Shown: piece by piece, positions 1 through 9,442 of the stretch
Layout of the letters: each line of letters opens with the position of its first letter
How positions within the stretch are numbered: position 1 is the first letter of the stretch
From: Agapanthus africanus
Lineage: Eukaryota; Streptophyta; Magnoliopsida; Asparagales; Amaryllidaceae
Assembly (NCBI GenBank): GCA_030015575.1
Contig: CM057339.1
Coordinates: 695,280,761-695,344,760 of the forward strand
DNA length: 64,000 bases
Direction: 5' to 3'
Translations under genes and position numbers: made by a program
The notes under the pieces: model-generated
The model's database searches: none
What the model saw: the letters and a program-made list of their open reading frames with translations, nothing else
Told to the model about the DNA's origin: nothing

Positions 1-893
1 TACTTCAGATTTCATGCCTAACCATATAAATTCCTTAGACATCATAAACCCGGAATATCACATATTCTGAATTTCGTGCCTAACATTTTAAACCTAGCAT
101 TTTAAACTCAAATTGAAAACACTTTTCAATAACCAGTCGGGCAATTCAACAAGATTCCCGACAAATGATCGAATACTCTTCGGAAACTTTAGTGGACGGC
201 ATCACCCCCGATGTTGTCGACGAAGTGCACTTAGGCGGAACACCATGGCCGCGAGCACCCGAACGGATGCTTTCGGCAATGGGGTTCTCCTACAGTCACT
301 TGGTCGAGGCTATGGGGCGTGGCTATCTAGTAATATTATCCGGCGAGTGTTTGCGTACACTATGCGATTGCGACGAAGTTTTGGTCCAAATCAAAACCCT
401 GTGGCAACCGATCAAGAGAGACTAAATTTCTAGATATACAAAATACTAACTAGTTTTCGCAAAACTAATTATTGTGGATTCCAAATATTGTATCACAGAT
501 CACAGATATCTAGACGATATTAAATATTTCGATCGATTCATCAAATACCCAGAAACCACAGAGACCTCAAAAACTTGAGTCTCACTTAAATTTCCTAAAA
601 AACCCATAATAATCAAATGGAGCAGCAGAAGAAAATTCACCCCACAATTACACAATATTGCGGTAGAACCTCGGACAAACAAGTGTTTGGGCCGCGGTTC
701 CACGGCTCATTGTTGGATTTGGGAGATCGAATTTCTTAGGGCTCCATAATTTAACCTGCACAATTTTATGAATATTTTTAATCTACAAAAATCCTACTTT
801 TGAAAATTCGAACAGAAACTAGGGTTTTCCGGGTTTTCGAAGTTCGATCGAACACTTTAACGTCGTCTGGGCAACTGCTAATGCTCTAGCTTG
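1..893 (-). other. Element D: 5' leader (untranslated), continues off left edge
   Basis: Read on the minus strand, this follows the LTR at 906-3086 and its degenerate primer-binding site. It matches the leaders of elements C (around 11213-12073), A, F and G, including the block at about 165-425 that is conserved in all of them. A decayed hairpin with GGAACC/GGTTCC-type arms lies at about 662-708, where C, F and B1 have theirs. No convincing sense-strand coding sequence is seen. A plus-strand ORF at 165-425 (86 codons) is antisense to the element and recurs as antisense ORFs in F and G leaders; it probably reflects conserved RNA sequence rather than a protein. Confidence 0.75.
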
Positions 894-905
894 GCTCTAA
901 TATCA
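894..905 (-). other. Element D: degenerate primer-binding site
   Basis: On the minus strand this reads TGATATTAGAGC, against TGGTATCAGAGC in A, F, G and B1. Two differences from the initiator methionine tRNA complement. It sits at the same place relative to the LTR as in element C, so it is read as a decayed primer-binding site. Confidence 0.65.
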
Positions 906-3086
906 TAAGAGTATTACTTAGTACGACTACTGGGTTTTTGGAGGCATCAAGTATACAATTTAAAAAAATCTAGTATACTAAGTAATACTAACATAGAATC
1001 GAACTAGAGAATTAGGGTTTATAAGCAAGTAATAAAGCTTTATTCTAAGCGAACAAGGAATACAACCTTTGTAGACCGGTCCTTCACTTCTAAAACTCCG
1101 TGTAGTAGTCCCTTAGCTCCAAGTAGCAGTCCCCGAACTCTTCTTAGGCTCCACTAGGCGAAAGGAATGAGCTTGCTTAAGGATCTTTAAGGCCGAAGAT
1201 GATCTACCTTGAGGAATCACTAGCTCAAGCTAACTCTTCACTAATTGAGGAATTAAAGAAGTAAACAACCTATATTAAATGGCTAGTTTGGTATATAGAT
1301 TGATGAAGTAGGAATTTTTCTCACTTTAGAATTATTTTTCTTTCTTTCTTTCTTCACATAATCAAAAGCTAGAGAAGAAAATTGAGATGAAGAAGATGAA
1401 TTAATATGAACCTTAGGTTAAAAAATATCTCCAAGATATTTAATAGAGAGTTAACCATGGCTAAAAATAATGGTTGGGTTAATAAATATCTAGAGTAAAA
1501 CAAAATTAGTGGACTAAGTCAAGGCTTCTCCATATTTCCACAAGCATATTTAGCCATGCTAATTTCCACCTAATTTTGATTTTTTCCTTAATAATTAATC
1601 ACCCAAATTATCTTTAGTTTGGTGTGAGTCTCATACACCCATGTCTAATGTATCATCTACCATGACACATTAGAAAATACATTAATATATATCTCATATA
1701 TATTTATATGTATTTGTAGAAAAGAAATTCTTAAGTGATTTAATATAAGTTAATATATAATAATATATCAAATATATAATTATATATTAAATTATTAAAT
1801 CAACACTTGATTTAATAATCTGGCTATATGACATATAACTGACTAATATCATTTATATGTATATCAAATATACATATATCAAATTATTGAATCAACACTT
1901 GATTCAATAATCCGGTTAAATCTCATACAACCTATATCATGAGATTAGAATACAGTATCACATACACAAATTAATCTCAGTCTCGCACATATCATATATG
2001 TACCCTACTTCAATTCGCTTGAGCTAGGAAACATCTGTATAGGACTCTAAAAACTCGTCAATACGCCAGCAGTAGGTAATGATCATATTAGTCACCCACA
2101 AGCCGTCAGCGGTACTAGCTGGACGTAACGGCTACCCAGGTATTGAGCGATCAGGAGATCAACAAGCAAGCTTGTCAAAACTCCCGTGAATCCAGTAAGT
2201 AACACTACCGTACAGTCCGGTCTCTTCGTCTGATATGTCGCATATCATGTCCGGGGTTGGTAAACGTCAGACCCCAATAACTTGATAAGTCATGCCGATG
2301 TGAAGCTCATAACGGGTCGAGAAACTACTGATAACACTTACCAGTAAATCTCATCATCAGCCCTGGCCAGGGACTTCTTGTTATAGCCAATCGAGCATAG
2401 CACAACATCAACTCCCAATACCGGGAGAGACGAAACCCCTCCTATCGCTCATTGCCTCCATGTGACTTGGAACTGTACCCAAAATCCACCTGTTTGCACG
2501 ACTCTCTTGAGTGTGGTTGGGAGGAAATCAAATCGCAGTACGAATCACACAAGACTCTATGACGATCTCGGGTCTACAAACTAATTTATACCAGTGTCAG
2601 CAGAGAACTTCTATCCGACGATAGGTATAATACCATCTGGGAGTTCTCGGCGAGTCCTGTTCGGTGTACCCATTGTCCAATTAGCACCTATGTACAATTT
2701 TTGATGTCAAACACCAATGGCTGTAGGATCAACCATCGCTCCATATAAGGTCAAGAAACGTACACACTATTCTACTATGGAATATCGATGCCATGTCTTG
2801 ATACTCTCTCGACTAGGAATAATTAAAGGATGTACTTGCCGACTACCCTCTCCCCACTAATATGATCTGCATCATAGTCTTGATAATCAAGTACACATCC
2901 TAAAGGCTTTATCAACATGTAACGGAGAGACAGTATAATGATACAAGTGTTCATGTTAAGATAAAGAGTAACCAGATAGCATACTATCATGTCGAGCAGG
3001 AAAGTACTCTCTATATATGTCCATACAACCACTATAATATACAATCATATATAATAATGCCCTCTAAAGCATACATATAACTAACA
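906..3086 (-). repeat. Element D: LTR (minus strand)
   Basis: The minus-strand start at 3086 reads TGTTAGTTATATGTATGC, as in elements A and F. The other end abuts the degenerate primer-binding site at 894-905. The length of 2181 bp fits the 2.1-2.2 kb LTRs of the family, and it aligns with the split LTR of element C (12086-13208, 23576-23760). It carries a palindromic repeat (1883-1911) typical of these LTRs. Because a leader follows it, it acts as the 5' LTR of D. It could also be the 3' LTR of C if the two form a tandem LTR-interior-LTR-interior array, but no purine tract lies next to it at 3087. Confidence 0.85.
1883..1911. repeat. Perfect inverted repeat in LTR of D
   Basis: Two 13-nt arms, ATTATTGAATCAA and its exact complement, are separated by CAC. 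The same palindrome recurs as a tandem motif in the LTR of C and, with altered but still matching arms, in A, F and G. Confidence 0.85.
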
Positions 3087-3480
3087 AAATATATTAGGGA
3101 AACACCTGCTTCTTTGATTATTTACCAATATCAACAATTCTAACTTGTTGTCCTGATGGACGTGACTTGGTGTGTAGATAGACATAACCTGTACCTGCCT
3201 CTTTCTATGTTGGCATTTGGTAGATATCATCAATACCTGAAATGCGTGCGATCTACTGCTCTTTTTTACACCTGTTACCTATAATAACCACTGATGCCAA
3301 TAATATTGTATTGTTATCCCGATTGACTTGACTTGTTGTCTTACTAGACAAGACCTGTACATGATTATTCCTATGTTGGAATTAGGTATACATTCTATTA
3401 ATATCTGACTTGAACGCGAAACCTGGGGAAAAAGGGAAATCAATAATAAAACCCAACTTGTAACTCAACAGTTCACTACT
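3087..3480. other. Unassigned spacer with a two-copy tandem repeat
   Basis: This stretch matches no LTR, leader or coding part of the other elements as far as I can see. It holds two diverged copies of a unit of about 165 bp (starting near 3122 and 3290). Shared blocks include CCTATGTTGG-like sequence, an ACCTGTAC motif and the start TTGTTRTCC. No ORF of note. It may be old flanking DNA between D and B0, or unrecognised decayed element sequence. Confidence 0.5.
3122..3430. repeat. Diverged tandem duplication, about 165-bp unit
   Basis: The block starting TTGTTGTCCTGATGG at 3145 recurs as TTGTTATCCCGATTG at 3311, an offset of 166 bases. Downstream blocks (ACCTGTAC, CTATGTTGG, ATATCTGA-like) keep the same order and near the same spacing. 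Confidence 0.6.
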
Positions 3481-3489
3481 TTTCAGAGA

Positions 3490-4150
3490 CCGATCAGTTG
3501 ATTATACCCTACGCTTCTGTGGTAGGCTCTATAATGTATGCAATGTTGTTTACCGGACTAGATGTAACTTACACATTGAGCGTTGTAAGACGGTATCAGT
3601 CAAACCCAGGGGAGAAGCACTGGATAGCAGTAAAGAACATTCTCAAGTACCTAAGAAGGACTAAGGAGATATTCTTGGTGTATGGCGGAAAAGACCTCCA
3701 GATCGAGGCCTTTGCTGACTCCATCTTCCAGAGCGACAAGGATGACTCCACGTCCATGTCGGGTTATGCCTTATCTCTCAATGGAGGGGCGGTCTGTTGA
3801 AAGAGCTCCAAGCAGGACGTTGTTGCTGACTCGACGATGGAAGCGGAGTATATCGCTGCTTATGACGCCACGAAAGAAGCGGTATGGATGAGAAAGTTCC
3901 TAACATAACTTCATGTGGTTCCGTCCATTGTAGATCCAATACCTCTGTATTGTAACAACAACAGCGCTATAGCTTTAGCAAAGGAATCCAGGTCCCATCA
4001 GAAGACCAGACATATCTTGAGGCGTTACCACCTGATTATAAAGTTCGTTGATCGCCGGGAGATTGAGGTGAGGAGAGTAGATACGGAGAACAACACTGCA
4101 GATCTACTGAAAAAAGGCCATCCCTCAGAGACAGTTCAAGACGCTATCCG
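3490..4150 (+). pseudogene. Copia RNase H fragment (broken)
   Basis: Translation gives the RNase H end of copia pol. Recognisable motifs in order are YASVVGSIMYAM, NILKYLRRTKE, FADSIFQSDKDDS, ADSTMEAEYIAA, LYCNNNSAIALAKESRSH and RRYHLI. RNase H would degrade the RNA strand during reverse transcription in the virus-like particle. In-frame stops occur near 3799 (a Trp codon elsewhere in the family) and 3906, and the end of the domain is frameshifted after about 4110. The domain is truncated on its N side. It directly precedes the purine tract and 3' LTR. It cannot be functional. Confidence 0.85.
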
Positions 4151-4189
4151 AGATGATAGGTCTGCGATATGCCAATACATGGCCTTAGT

Positions 4190-4202
4190 GCAAGTGAGAG
4201 AT
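4190..4202 (+). other. Element B0: polypurine tract
   Basis: The sequence GCAAGTGAGAGAT ends exactly at the LTR start TGTTAG (4203). A, F and G have GTGGGAGAT here. It primes plus-strand DNA synthesis in LTR elements. Confidence 0.8.
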
Positions 4203-6179
4203 TGTTAGTGATATATGCCCTAGAGGCCATTATTGTATTATACTGGTTTGTATATTAATTAATGGAAGCTTGGGATATTCACAGTTGTATTAATAGTCTT
4301 GCTCAAAATGGTAGTATGCTACCTGTTTTGTTTCTACCTCAATATGTGCATGTGTTTCTTTTAGCATATCGATTATACATATTGGTAGAGCCCTTAGGAT
4401 CTTTGCTTGATTACCAGCGTTGTGATGGCAGTCGCACTAGTGGGGGCTGGGTAGTCTATAAGCATATCCTATACAGGTCCCTAGTCGTAGGATTATCGTG
4501 ACAGGGCATCGATACTCCAGAGTAGACTAGTCTATACGCTTCTCATCCCAACAGGGGAAATGGTCTGTCTCACAGCCATTAGTACGTCGTACTAGAGATA
4601 GTATGCAGGTGATCATTGGGTTATGAGTACACTGGACAGGACACGTAGGGGACTGCTGGTGGGTATTATACCTATCGTCGGGTAGCAGTTCCCAGGTGAC
4701 ATGAGTACAGCTTAGTCCGTCGACTTGACACTGCTACTTCGCCTCGAGTGTATTCCCACTGTTCTTAGATTACTACCCTACCACGTCTCAAAGGAGTCGT
4801 GCAAACATGTAGTAGTTGGGTGCAGTCCCGAAGCACTTGGAGGCAATGATGGTTAGATAGGATTCACTTGTCCCGGTATTAGGGGTTGATACGCGCTGTG
4901 TTCGGAAAGCCATTACACAAAGTCCATGGCCAGGGAAAGCGAGACTTACTGGTAGGTACTCCAGTAGTTTCTCAGGATGTTTTGGGCTACACTCCGGCAC
5001 GACTTATTGCGCTATTAGGAGTCTGAAGGTTACCGCCCCTCTAGGCTCGATATGCGATACTCTTAGAAGAACAGACCGAACTGTACGAAGATTGTCACAG
5101 ATAGGCTCAGTAGGAGTTCGGATGAGTTTGCTCATCGGCCTTCTTATCGACAGATACCTGGGTAGCCGTTACGTGTAGCTAGTACCGCTGACGGCTTGTG
5201 GTTAAACCCACTGCCTGCAAAGTGTCAAGTCTTTACAGTCTCATACAGAGGGTTTCCCTGCATCTGGCAAAAGATATAGAAGTCGTATGGTTTTACGACA
5301 GGGTTCGATCACGTACGTGTACTTTTGCGCGTATGATGATTCGTACAGATAATACTAGTGGGCTTTGGTTTAATCCAGATCCTAGTATTATATTGATGGA
5401 TTATTTTCGTCTCATTGTATTCGTATTCTTTGAAATACGGATACGGGTATGTATATACAGTTGAGGGGCATTTTCGTAATTTACTCAAGAAAGCTTCTAG
5501 AAGAAGACACCTCATTTGGCTTTTTATCTTTTGATTAAAAGATTAATGAGGTGTAGGAAGTGAGGTGGAGATATTTGTTGAATGAGGCATGACTCACTCA
5601 TTAGATATTTTGTGAACCATGCTTGATATTTGTGAGATATTTTTTATCTCATCAATTATTGTATGCTTCATTATTCTATCACACTTGAGCCATCTTTATT
5701 CTATGCTCATTTTCTTCATTAGCTTTTCCTCAAGCTCACTTCTTCTTCCTCTAACCCTAAACCTCTCATGTGTTGAGAATCCTAGGGTTATTAGAGACAT
5801 ACTAATCCATTTATACTCAATACATCATCTAGGACATCTAGTTTAGCGAACTATATGCCGTAGTTATCTCGGATTTGAGGTTGGAGCTCAGACTATAGAC
5901 TCTCGGGTGGATCGTCTTTGACTCGAGTAGGACGACGTGGAAGCATCGATCCGTTACGATCCTCGGAGCTTATGACGAGGAGGAGGATAGCAAAGAAGAC
6001 CCGAAGGACATATACCGTGAGGTATAACTTCCTATCCGAGTAGTTAACCTCATAAAAGTTTGTTAGCTAGAGTTTAGCATCGATCCTGGAGTTCAAGTCG
6101 GTGTTGCGAGCTTTGAAAAATCGTTTTATAAATATTCCGCCTCCCCTCGAACCTGCGGGGTGTACGACATCAACTTACA
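4203..6179 (+). repeat. Element B0: 3' LTR
   Basis: It starts TGTTAGTGATATATGCCCTAG and ends ATCAACTTACA, matching the ends of the B1 LTR (52746-54807) and the H LTR (60751-62831). The length of 1977 bp is slightly shorter than B1. The next base resumes the minus-strand interior of element C. Confidence 0.9.
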
Positions 6180-6202
6180 GTTATATTATCGCATACCCAA
6201 CA

Positions 6203-8134
6203 TCCCAAAAAGTCTCTCAATCTACGTCTAGGGGAGGGCCTTCGTGATTAGATCTTCCGTGTTGTCCTTCGTGTCTACTCTCCTAACCTCGATCTCTCGG
6301 CGATCAACTATCTCCCCGATCAGGTTATACTGCCACAGAATATGTCTAGATCGCTGATGGGACCGGGGTTCCTTGGCCAAAGCCACAGCTCCATTTTTAT
6401 CACAATACAAGTGTATTGGATCCTCAATGGATGGAAACACTCCAAGTTCAATAATGAACTTCTTCATCCAGACAGCCTCTTTACCAGCATCATTGCCAGC
6501 GATGTATTCAGCCTCTATCATAGAGTCTGTTTCGATATCTTGCTTGGAACTCTTCCAACATACCGCCCCTCTATTGAGGGTGAAGAAAAAGCCCAAGACA
6601 GACTTGTTGTCGTCCTTATCACTCTGGAAGCTCGAATCGGTAAAGGACTTCACTTGGAGTTCTCCATTACCATACAACAAAAACATCTCTTTAGTCCTTC
6701 TCAAGTACTTAAGAATGTTCTTCACAGCTATCCAGTGCTTCTCCCCTGGGTCTGATTGATACCTACTTACCATACTAAGTGGGTAAGCTACATCTGGTCT
6801 GGTGCATAACATCGCGTACATGATAAAACCAAGTGCAGAAGCATAGGGTATCACGTTCATGCGAGCTCTCTCCAAATCAGTCTTAAGAGACATCTCTTTG
6901 GAGAGAGTGATTACTAAACAAGCGGGTAAATTACCACGTTTAGAATTTTCCATACTAAACCTCTTTAGTATGGTATCTATGTACCTGGATTGGGAAAATC
7001 CCAACATCCTTTTAGATCTATCTCTATAGATTTTTATCCTATGATGTACGAGGCATCACGCAGATCTTTCATGGAGAACTTTTGTGATAGGAAGAGTTTG
7101 ACCGAGTGTATCATAGGAACATCATTTACTCTCAAGAGTATGTCATTTACGTACAATACGAGGAAGACAAGTTTACTCTCTACAACCTTTTTATATATAC
7201 AATGTTCATCTACGTTTTCGATGAAGTCAAACTCTTTGACTGCTACATCAAAATAGATGTTCCAGCTCTATGACGCCTGCTTTGATCCGTAGATTGATTT
7301 AAGCAGTTTACACACCTTTCCGCTGCTCCCACTGTCTACGAATCCCTCTGGCTGTGTTATATATATGCTATCTTCTAAATCACTATTTAGAAAAGTGGTC
7401 TTGACGTCCATCTGCCAGATTTCATAATCATGGTATGCAGCAATGGCAAGTAGGATCTTGATGGACTTAAGCATAGCCACAGGAGAAAATGTCTCATCAT
7501 AGTTAACACCTGGTCGTTGACGAAAACCTTTTGCTACAAGTCTAGCTTTGAAGGTCTCAACATTTCCATCTACACCAATTTTCCTCTTAAAAATCCACTT
7601 GCTCCGAATGGGTTTTACCCCTTCTGGAGAAAATTCCAAAGTCTATATTTTGTTGGTGTACATGGATTCCATCTCAGATCGCATAGCATCCAGCCATTTC
7701 ACAGAGTCCACACTTATGATGGCATGCTCGAAACTAGTTAGGTCATCATCTTCTATGATGCAATCCTCGCTCACACCGTCTATGAGAAAACCGTAGTATC
7801 TCTCAGGTGGATGAGGAACCCTACTAGATCTACGGAGTGGCTGAGGTTCATCGGGAACTACTGAATCCTCTGGTTCTACCAAATTATCAGTTGTAGTTTG
7901 TGTATTTGGAACTTCTTCTAGCTCTACCTCATTACCACTAATTTCTTTAACAAGAAATTCCTTTTCTAAAAAGGTGGCATGTTGAGCTACAGAAACCTTT
8001 TGTTCCTTAGTGTGGTAGAAGATATATCTATGTGAATTCTTTGGATATCCCACAAACTTGCAAAGAACTAATCATGCTTCGAGTTTGTCCGGATTCTATT
8101 TTTTAACATAGGCCGGACAACCCCATATCTTAAC
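6203..8134 (-). pseudogene. pol: Element C: integrase C-end, RT and RNase H (broken pol)
   Basis: On the minus strand, three open segments carry copia pol motifs. Segment 8053-7643 has the integrase tail and the linker with PQPLRRSSRVPHPPERYYGF. Segment 7639-7268 has RT fingers (SKWIFKRKIGVDG, YDETFSPVAMLKSI, WQMDVKTTFLN). Segment 7007-6228 has the connection and RNase H (YIDTILKRFSMENSK, SSKQDIETDSMIEAEYIAG, HLYCDKNGAVALAKEPRSH). The RT active-site motif reads YVND instead of YVDD. Stops break the frame at 8135-8137 (TGA), within the start of the linker, near 7640, near 7265, and in the 7010-7260 stretch, which also carries a frameshift. The pol is recognisable over its full length but not functional. 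Confidence 0.9.
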
Positions 8135-9442
8135 TCATTTAAGATATGGTTTCATTCCACTCCATATCTCATATGGTGTTTTAGGCATATATTTTGATGG
8201 AACTTGATTCAATAGGTATGCAGCTGTCACAAGTGCATAACTCCAAAAGGAAATAGGTAACTCAGTAGTACTCATCATAGAGCGCACCATATCTAATAAG
8301 GTGTGATTCCTCTGCTCCGATACTCCATTATGCTGTGGTGTATACGGAGGAGTAAGCTGAGAGAGAATCCCATTCTCTTTTAGATAATCTCGGAATTTCA
8401 TGCTTAAATATTCACCTCCTCGATCAGATTGAAGGATTTTAATACTTTTACCCATCTGGTTCTCTACTTCACTCTTATATTCCTTGAATTTCTCAAAAGC
8501 TTCAGATTTGTTTTTCAACAGGAACACATGTCCGAATCTTGAGAGATCATCGGTGAATGTAATGAAGTACGAGGAACCATTCCTGGCATGTGTAGATATA
8601 GGACCACATACATCACTATGTATTAGTCCCAAGAGTTCAGTAGCTCTTTCTACGTGTCCCATAAACGGAGTTTTGCTCATCTTGCCTTTGACACGTGACT
8701 GAAAAATTTCATAAGATGTAAATTTGAACGGATTCAAATGTATATCTTTATGCCGCTTAGCTAGTCTTGTCGCATTGATAAGACCTAGTCTACAAAGCCA
8801 TATGAAGGCTTCGTTCATTTCTAAACTTTTCATCTTGTGTGTGTTTTGTATATTTAGAACTGTATTTTGATTTAAAACATATATACCATTAAACAATGTA
8901 CAAAACCCAATCAACACTTGATTTAGGAAAATGTTCATAACATTTTTCTTTAATGCAAAGTTATATCCTTCTTTATCTAATAAAGAAACGGATATTATAT
9001 TACACATCATCAATGGTACGAAGTAACAGTCGTTCAAAATCAATGTATTGCCATTTGGTAATACTAGGTGATATTCGCTGACATCTTCGGCAGCAACAAT
9101 TGCTCCATTCCCTACTCTGAGAGACATATCACCCTTTCCCAGTTCTTTACTTCTCTTTAATCCTTGTAACGGATTATAAATATGGGATCCTGATCCGGTA
9201 TCCAATACCGAAGACGTAGAACAGACTGAGAAACGGTTCACAATAACTAACACACCCGAAGAAGATGCATCAGAATGCTCTTTCTTCATCCGGGTGGCGG
9301 TGAAATCCTTGCATTCCCCTATCCCTTGTCCAGACTCATGACCGTTGTCATAAGATAGAGGGGAACCAATGTTCCCCAGCCCAATATAATAAGCGGGTTC
9401 GGTCAATACATCCATATTATTATCTTGATTAAGGCATGACAT
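8135..9442 (-). CDS. Element C: gag-deleted leader peptide, protease and integrase ORF
   Basis: An open frame of 435 codons from ATG at 9442; an upstream in-frame TTG at 9493 is not taken as the start because the other copies also place ATG after a conserved TAG/CGACC. Residues 1-24 resemble the start of B1 gag (M..L, LT.P.Y, L.N). Residues 31-47 resemble a zinc knuckle with missing ligands (HESGQGIGEC). Protease DTGSGS is at residue 81, against 306 in B1, so about 225 residues of gag are absent. GAG-pre-integrase and integrase follow: the core keeps HSDVCGP, SDRGGEY and NGVSEQRN, but the HHCC zinc residues are largely lost (WLCRLGLIN, IFQSRVKGK). The frame ends at a TGA where G has CGA. Possibly expressed, but unlikely to be an active enzyme. 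Confidence 0.75.
   Translation of the reverse strand: MSCLNQDNNMDVLTEPAYYIGLGNIGSPLSYDNGHESGQGIGECKDFTATRMKKEHSDASSSGVLVIVNRFSVCSTSSVLDTGSGSHIYNPLQGLKRSKELGKGDMSLRVGNGAIVAAEDVSEYHLVLPNGNTLILNDCYFVPLMMCNIISVSLLDKEGYNFALKKNVMNIFLNQVLIGFCTLFNGIYVLNQNTVLNIQNTHKMKSLEMNEAFIWLCRLGLINATRLAKRHKDIHLNPFKFTSYEIFQSRVKGKMSKTPFMGHVERATELLGLIHSDVCGPISTHARNGSSYFITFTDDLSRFGHVFLLKNKSEAFEKFKEYKSEVENQMGKSIKILQSDRGGEYLSMKFRDYLKENGILSQLTPPYTPQHNGVSEQRNHTLLDMVRSMMSTTELPISFWSYALVTAAYLLNQVPSKYMPKTPYEIWSGMKPYLK

Larger units (their letters stand above)
3481..6179 (+). mobile_element. Element B0: 5'-truncated copia element (RNase H end plus 3' LTR)
   Basis: Only the last part of an element of the B1/H family remains: the C-terminal RNase H region, a purine tract and a 1977-bp 3' LTR. 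Homology to B1 starts near 3481-3490 within the RT-RNase H connection, so gag, protease, integrase and RT are missing. It lies between the unassigned spacer and the 3' end of element C's interior, which resumes at 6180 about 30 bases short of C's expected purine tract. No target duplication can be found because the 5' end is lost. Confidence 0.8.
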
